Source: Liopterus haemorrhoidalis
Taxonomy: Eukaryota; Arthropoda; Insecta; Coleoptera; Dytiscidae
NCBI GenBank assembly: GCA_963971575.1
Contig: OZ020611.1
Span: 183,038,535-183,102,534 of the forward strand
DNA length: 64,000 nucleotides
Direction of reading: 5' to 3'
This document shows, piece after piece, positions 57,795 through 64,000 of the stretch. A model generated the notes under the pieces. That model had not been told where the DNA came from, made no database searches, and saw nothing but the letters and a program-made list of their open reading frames with translations. The position numbers and the translations under genes were made by a program. Every line of letters starts with the position of its first letter. Positions within the stretch are counted from its first letter, which is position 1.

Positions 57795-58390
57795 TAGTTG
57801 ACACATCATATATAAGGGACACATAACATATTCTGTATATCTCTATATCCGCTAGAAATGAAGGTAGGCAGACAGAAAAGCCTTTTATCAAAAATTACGA
57901 TACAACATAATTCAATTTTACTTCCATAATTTACCAAAAGCCCGTCAATTAACTTTATTGGTGTTTACAATATACATAGTATAGACCTATTAAAATTATA
58001 GGGTGTTTTGATAAATTTTGATTGATTTTTTTTAATAACTGTTAAATAATATAGTTTTTATTGATTGTTTATTTATCTCTTGGCATTAACTATTAAAAAA
58101 CTATCGGCCAAATGACCGCCTCTGGCCGCACTACAAAAACAGGCTCTTTCAATAACACTTCCGCTTATTTCTTGTGTTCTTTGAGCGATTTCTTTTTGAT
58201 TGTTGTATAAGCTGCTGAATAATTACTGGCTAATAGCGTATTTATTTTTCGCATTACTTGGTCAGATAATATTCCCAATACTCATCTTCGGGAATCGACA
58301 GTACAAAAACCTATCCATGTGGAAATCCAGGCAAGAAAGTAGAACTGGAGTGGGCATACCCTCCGGAAGGCAGCAAATGACATCTCCAGA
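57795..58390. other. Unassigned stretch
   Basis: AT-rich, with nothing recognised until the RTE-like tail. Decayed upstream LINE sequence may extend into 58,280-58,398. Confidence 0.35.
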
Positions 58391-58398
58391 ATGACATT

Positions 58399-58575
58399 AA
58401 CTGGAACTCTCAGGGAACAGGTCGTACAGGCTGCCGTGTATCCACATGGAAGAGAACAATTCACAAAGAACTTGATGTCCACGGAACTACCTGGCATCAG
58501 GTGATGAGGTTCGCTTTTCACAGAACCCCATGGCGTGAGTTTATAAAGGCCCTATGCTCCAGCGAGAAGATCTAG
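58399..58575 (+). pseudogene. RTE-like LINE ORF2 C-terminus
   Basis: 59 codons: NWNSQGTGRTGCRVSTWKRT, IHKELDVHGTTWHQVMRFAF and HRTPWREFIKALCSSEKI, ending at TAG 58,573. The WNPQGxRxRGRPxxTWRRT..E(L/M)...G.TW......A..R..WR.FV.ALC order is the standard ending of RTE/craniate-type ORF2. The RGRP-type basic box is mutated. Only the tail remains (5'-truncated). Confidence 0.85.
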
Positions 58576-58579
58576 GACA

Positions 58580-61485
58580 CAATGTATATATATAATAGCT
58601 TATACCATTTTACTTAAGTAGGCACAAAGAAAAAATCTGGAGCTGTCAAATGTGGTAAACGAGATGGCAAATCGATCTCATCAAATTTTTAAATTAGTTG
58701 GCTAGGGAATGTATCACACAAAATTTACATTGTAATGCGAGCTGTATGCAATATGGCACAGTTCTGTTGAAATTACATGTACTGAACTTGTTTATTAATT
58801 TCAGGCACAAAGAAGCTTACACCATTGCATGCTTTCGTACACCAGTAACAATAAAAACATTTCCATCCCGTCAACTCCCGTCAAAAAAAGTCTATCTTCT
58901 GTTCGGAATAAGGAAGTAGTAATCATGCAATGTTCACGTGATAATTTAATGCGACAGCCAATGGGATAGCGATTTCAATCTTTCACGTGATTTTACTACT
59001 AATTCTGCATTTCGAACAGGGTATAGTGATGCTACCAGTCCAAATTGCACAGTCCAGCACATCCAATACCAGGGCTGGCCTTCTTCTTAAAGAGACCCTG
59101 GTGCAAGTACCTTTTGGAGCCACCATAAATTTTTGACAGTAAAAGAACTTGACAGCTTCACAGAATATTCGCTTCCGAGAGTAGTGACAAGAAATTTTGA
59201 AATTCACTTAAAGAGCTGCAAACAGATGCTTTTGCCGGAGGCTCCTATAAAGTCTGGGCCCGGGTGCCTTGAATTCACTGTATCCCCTTCACTGGGCTTT
59301 CCCGGACGAAACGAAGTCGACAACAACTCAATATTTGGAAATGCCGCAGGAATGAAAAATGGAAGGACCAGGCGCTCGCACACATGGGGGGTCACAGGCT
59401 TGACCCTCTCACATTGTACTAATATAATTTTTGTTTAGTTCGATTTAACTTTTTTCACATTCCTCAACACGAACACCTGAGATATAATCAAAGGTGGAAG
59501 CAGGCCAGCCCCTTGGCATGTTTCCATCTTTTATTCCATCATTTATGGTCCTCTTTTCCCTTTCATCTTTTCATTTATAATTTTTCGAATTTAAAGTAAA
59601 GTAATGAATTAAAAATAAGTAACAAATTTAAAAGTATTCCCAAAAAAACTGACCCCCCCTCGCTTACGAATAAATCCTAAGTGCGCGCTTGGCAAACACT
59701 GTACTTTATGCCATGAATTACATTGGAAATCAGAGGCGATATTTACAGTGGATTAAAATACAATAAAGATCAAATAGAAGATAATAGTAAATAAGTTATA
59801 AGAAATAAGGTTGAACCTCCATCGACTATTGGGAAGACCTCCGGGATACAACAAAAAAATGGACACAAACTTGGATACAAGACACTTGGAAAAATCAAAA
59901 AGTTAAATCTACATAAATGTAAATTCATTCCTATATCTCCTCACTGGAACATAAGGCTTTAACAAATTCTATGGTCTTAATTTTACACCAATATTTGTCG
60001 AAGGTTTCAAACTTTTGGAGGACTGTTAAGCAGGTAATGGAGGTGTGACTCCTTTTCCGTCTTTCCTGTGGACTCCACTCAAGAGTAATCATCGTATTGT
60101 ACTTTCGGTACCTCTATGCAAAACATGACCAATTCAGTTCCACTTCTAGTCTAGTTTGGTTCCATAGATCTATATGGGAGACTGTCTTGTCATCTAATTT
60201 ACATTATTCTGTTACGATATTTGTTTAGGAAAACTTAGAAATTGAAATAGCGTTTTACTATACTCGAAAGCCTAGTGTAAGTCACTCTAACCTACAATTT
60301 TTGGAGAACCAATAGGAAAATAATATTTACCAAATTCACATTTTGCTCAATTTAATCTTGAAAAGTAGACACAAAAATTCGAAGGCTGTATTTATACGAA
60401 ATGCTACATTAAAGCATTCATGATGATATTACCATTTGTCAGAAATGATTTCATCCCATTTCTAATAAAAGGAAGTTTTTATTCTATCGGAAAATTCCAA
60501 CGATATCCGTTATAAGAATTTCCCAATTTTATTGGCAATGTGTTCGGTGTGCCGATGCTGAGGCTGTATACCGTATGCCGTATCAGAACCGTACGCCCGG
60601 GAACTAACGGAGACATAAAACACTAGTCCGTCCTCCAACTTATAAGTAATGACGCTATTAACAAAGACTTAATACGGATCTTCTGTTGTTTATGTACATT
60701 GTAAATGCTATTAAATAATTTCTAGAAAGTCTACGCAATGACAAATGCAAATGGTAAAACGCAAATGAATTTTTTATGTTCCCGTGCGAGCGATTCACTG
60801 ATGTGAAAACAGAACAATTTATACCAATATGATTTAGTTCAAAAAACCGTTTCTTGAGAAGCGGATACGAGCATTAACAATCGTTACTTCCGGTACACGG
60901 TATGACCGACCCCGCTCATTCAATTGTTACACATACTTAGATTGTTTATAATGGGGTCGGGTCGGTGTGATAACTTGATTTTTATGACAATGTAATTGTT
61001 ACTAAGCCATTTCCTTAACAAGTGAATTAAGTTATTAAACGTGTCTTACATTTAACAGCCATTCAGCAGGTAATGCTGTTATCATGTCTTTTGTGAATCA
61101 GTAACCAGTCACTGAATCCATTTCCTACTAATAAATGCAAATATCATGTTAAAAACATTAAAATCCGTTCTTTCTTGCACACCTTACACCACGCATCGTC
61201 TTTGCCGCGCATCGTTGACCGATATAATACGGCTAATCGATGTTTCATACACTATTATTATACGCTCTACACTACTAATTGTTTGGACTATTACGTAATT
61301 ATACACTTTTAATAACAGTGTAACCTCTTCCAAGAATTCGCAACCAATAAACTCGCTGTTTACTTTAAAAATCCATAGGCAAATAACCTGATGACCTTTT
61401 TTTTACCAGAAATTCATCCTACCATAACGGTGTGTATCTATCTACACATGCACAACAAGACGTCAGCTTTTTAGGTACAAACAAA
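58580..61485. other. Long unassigned region
   Basis: No clear element. A hAT-like start CAGGGCTGGCCTTC (59,071) and a GGGCCCGGGTGCC block (59,257) hint at a decayed non-autonomous element of about 0.2 kb, unproven. Overlapping short frames at 58,983-59,438 show no motif. Composition is more even between 60,560 and 61,380, with an ATGCAAAT octamer at 61,135. No gene supported. Confidence 0.35.
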
Positions 61486-61489
61486 ATTA

Positions 61490-62300
61490 AGTGTATTTTC
61501 ACACATTTAAGGATAAAAAATTGGGGGTATATATTAAAAATCATAAATTTCGATAAATTTTGAAAGAATCATCCACGTGGCTACATCTAGAGACACATCC
61601 ATACATAAGATGCGCTCACATGAAGACCAAGCTATAGCTATATCAATTTCTCCCAGTCAGCCAGATAAATATTGTAAGCACGATTCTACAAAATGATCGA
61701 TAACTTCCGAAATAATTATCAGATCAAAAATTCTGGTATTTTTCCGGTCCACATTAATGTGCATTACCTAGAATTTTTCATATTTTTAGATGCACCATCT
61801 TTGATTATAAGGTGCGGGACATGAAATTTTTTAGCACATTATTGGCTAAAAGCGTGTTAAGATAAACATATTTTAAATAAATACTTTTCGTCTTTAGAGC
61901 GTTCTTTTGATACCACATAATATATTTTAATAATATAATAATTTTATTTAGGGCACAAAAAAATCAAATAATTTTCTAAATGATAATTTGATGAAAAACC
62001 CCTCTGTGAAATAGAGTAGGGGGCAAAAGTTTTTTGACACATTTTTTATTTGGTGAAAATTACATAAAAATATTTGATTTAATTTTTTTTTTGTTGAATT
62101 ATCTATGCATTAAAGGGCTTCTCGATTTGATAACCCATTAAAAAAATTAAAAATTATTATTTTTTTCATTAAATACATATTTGTTTTTGCCGCTATGTGT
62201 TTTTTTTACTCTATAATTTTCCTATATGTAGCTCAAAGAGACAAGCATGCCATATATCAACTTTCTATGTTCAAACTGACAAGTAATGTTTGTTTCGTTA
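61490..62300 (+). repeat. Family B, copy 6
   Basis: Collinear with 31,850-32,290 and then with 18,150-18,420: GTGTATTTTCACACATTT, AATCATCCACGTGGCTACAT, AAGATGCGCTCACATGAAGA, AGTCAGCCAGATAAATATTG, AATTATCAGATCAAAAATTC, then CCCCTCTGTGAAATAGAGTA and AGGGGGCAAAAGTTTTTTG. The 3' third is missing after about 62,300. Confidence 0.75.
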
Positions 62301-62947
62301 TAACGATCTTTTGACACCTGTCGATTTCAGGACCGATTTATAGAAATTTGCCCGCATTATATACGAAACTCTAAAACTATTGAGAGTTATCCATATATAT
62401 CTTATGTTAAAATGCCCTTGTTTTGTTCTATTTTGTCCTCTCTATAGCACTCAGTATTTTAAGAACTTATCCTTATCTGGAATCTTGTTGTAGTTAGGTT
62501 TTTCTGATTAAAAGTAGACAAATTCGTATAAAAACTCAACCCAAACGTCAATCCAAGTGTCAACTCAAGTATTACAACATCTCTCTCTTCAACTTTTACG
62601 AAATCTTCCCAATGGTCTTCCTACCCAGATATTCTTTCCTGTTCTATCTTCATCACAGCATAACCTATCTACTACCAGCTTGACTTCCGTCATACTTGAT
62701 TTCCAGTTGTCGAATATCATCATTTCTGCAGCTTATATGTTTTAAATGGGACCAGAGCCGGCACTAGCTATTTTGGCGCCCGTAGCAAACACGCTAAACT
62801 GCGCCCTTTTGTTAGAATATGCAGGAGTGTACCGAAAGGGGGGGTTAAGTGATCGCAATCTTATTTCAAATTTTTGATTAACGTGGTTACAGTTTAAATA
62901 TTTTTACATTTTAACCTAATACTAATTTGGCTAAGTAAATTTGCTGT

Positions 62948-63483
62948 TACAGTGGTACCTCGACTTACAAACCTCTCGAAATACGAACCTTTCGAGGTAC
63001 AAACTATTTTCATATCCTATTTTGACCTCTAAATATGAACCGTGATGGTTATTCTTTTTAAATGAATCAATGCCTGATTTATATTATACTTTTTTTACTT
63101 TTTTCCCTAGTATTAAAAACAGGCTACTACTACATGTAACAAATCGAAAACTCCTGAACCACAAAACCAGACAAAAGAAAGTTGTTCATTTCTTACAATT
63201 TAAAGGAAGATGATTTTCATACTATTCGTGTGAAACAGAAAATTTTATAAATAAAAATTAAAATGTAATGGTATACAAAAATGCACATTTATAGTGAAAA
63301 AATGCTTCTTCTCACTTCTTCTCCAAGTCTATGCCTTTACTTCATTTAGGTTTTTAAATTTATTTTGGATTTGATTTATTATTTTGGAATCTGGGAAAGG
63401 ATTAATTGATTTATTGATTTATTGATTAAGATACGAACCGCGGTCAGAAGCATATTAAGTTTTTAAATCAAGGTGCTATTGTA
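62948..63483. mobile_element. Nested Tigger-like MITE
   Basis: A 532-bp unit at 62,950-63,481 flanked by TA on both sides. It begins CAGTGGTACCTCGACTTAC, the familiar Tigger/pogo terminus, and ends TTTAAATCAAGGTGCTATTG, its diverged complement. The second CGAAATACGAACC..TCGAGGTAC block is also typical. Inserted in the hAT element. Confidence 0.72.
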
Positions 63484-63555
63484 TATCTAAATGTGTAACC
63501 AAAATCAGTTATAGATATTTTCAAATGTGTAAGAAAATTAATAAAATATATTTCT

Positions 63556-63650
63556 ATGAAAGCTGTTAAAAATATTAGTAACGTTACCAGTAAACAACGT
63601 ACTGCTGAACGATTATTTTCTACGTTAAATTATTTTCTTCTCCAAACAAG
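63556..63650 (+). pseudogene. hAT transposase C-terminal trace
   Basis: Short frame NVTSKQRTAERLFSTLNYFL fits the hAT dimerisation motif (SAERxFSxLKxIKxxLR); downstream residues become hydrophobic and unrelated. It supports the assignment of the enclosing TIR element. Too short to define a family. Confidence 0.5.
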
Positions 63651-64000
63651 TCAGAAGATTGAAAAATGGACTTTCTTTTTTATTTATATACTAATATATG
63701 CATATATGATGCTTTATATATTTTGCAGAAGTCCAGAAAAAGACTATTATTAAAGAAATTTTATAATACTTATACTAATAATTATAATAGAATATTATTT
63801 ATTGATTATTATATAATCAATAAATGTGTACATCTTTAAATTCAATTTTGTACATATTTAATATGTACGAGACTGATAGAAATAAAAATTTATATGTTTG
63901 ATGTAAATAAAAATAGAAAAACTTAATAAATACTTAGAATATGTATATCTAAGCGTTTGTTTTAGCGCCCCTAAGAACCGGCGCCCTAATCTGTGCCCCT

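Larger units (their letters stand above)
62753..64000. mobile_element. hAT element running off the window
   Basis: Starts CAGAGCCGGCACTAGC, followed by TTTTGGCGCCCGTAGCAAAC and CTGCGCCC. The window ends with TTTTAGCGCCCCTAAGAACC, then GGCGCCC and TGTGCCCC, the mirror of that beginning, so the right TIR should lie just beyond 64,000. It contains a hAT C-terminal coding trace at 63,556-63,650 and a nested TA-flanked MITE. The target duplication cannot be tested because the right edge is missing. Confidence 0.75.

Noticed and set aside
58983..59438. Overlapping frames as a host gene
   Set aside because: Frames on both strands overlap, lack motifs, and the region contains hAT-like GC words.

Overview
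This is AT-rich eukaryotic nuclear DNA, almost certainly from an arthropod and most likely an insect. The evidence is the set of insect-type mobile elements (mariner, Tc1, Tigger/pogo-like, many hAT families, I-type and RTE/Jockey-type LINEs, tRNA-derived SINEs), long microsatellites, and the absence of bacterial gene organisation. The order cannot be fixed from the sequence alone. No complete host gene is visible. The window reads as a repeat-dense intergenic or intronic region in which elements have repeatedly inserted into each other.

Layout: 0-1.1 kb Tc1 transposase relic (minus). 1.37-2.08 kb hAT-like MITE full of TCTCGAGA palindromes. 3.19-3.82 kb a 637-bp uninterrupted GT microsatellite. 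4.5-6.0 kb first copy of an unclassified dispersed repeat ('family B'). 6.2-6.9 kb long-TIR element. 9.7 and 15.6 kb two tRNA-headed SINEs. 11.2-11.6 kb mariner N-terminus (minus). 13.9-14.5 kb LINE reverse transcriptase relic. 17.2-20.6 kb a second family B copy split by a 2,036-bp hAT element with a perfect 8-bp target duplication. 21.3 kb near-perfect 101-nt hairpin. 21.6-22.5 kb a sister copy of that hAT family. 25.0-25.5 kb LINE 3' end. 26.5-27.5 kb broken mariner. 29.5-31.2 kb two hAT MITEs flanking a THAP-domain coding remnant. 32.5-33.5 kb TIR-bounded unit holding a plausible first coding exon with a perfect splice donor. 33.8-35.2 kb Tigger-like element with perfect 25-bp TIRs and a fossil transposase C-terminus. 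36.0-36.5 kb another transposase N-terminus. 37.9-38.6 and 53.7-55.7 kb repeat family A. 40.8-41.1 kb 117-bp tandem repeat. 41.8-42.4 kb hAT with transposase C-terminus. 43.4-44.2 kb mariner. 46.0-46.5 kb LINE (minus). 47.2-48.8 kb hAT with perfect target duplication carrying a LINE tail and an inverted family B piece. 50.6-51.9 kb LINE tail with an intact 393-codon RNase H/zinc-finger frame (minus). 52.5-53.6 kb hAT carrying an internal satellite. 54.4-55.4 kb LINE split by a fold-back MITE. 55.7-56.3 kb mariner (minus). 56.3 and 56.7 kb two hAT MITEs. 58.4 kb RTE-like tail. 61.5-62.3 kb family B. 62.75 kb to the end, a hAT element with a nested Tigger-like MITE, running off the window.

Nothing here works together as an operon or pathway. 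The biology is transposon activity: at least ten distinct hAT-type families, most of them non-autonomous, several nested. The few pieces that may derive from genes are the exon at 32,856-32,986, the THAP start at 30,398-30,532, a weaker candidate exon at 41,476-41,567, and three GC-richer islands (about 45.1-45.9, 49.4-50.5 and 57.2-57.8 kb) that could be conserved regulatory DNA. Composition statements are by eye, not computed.
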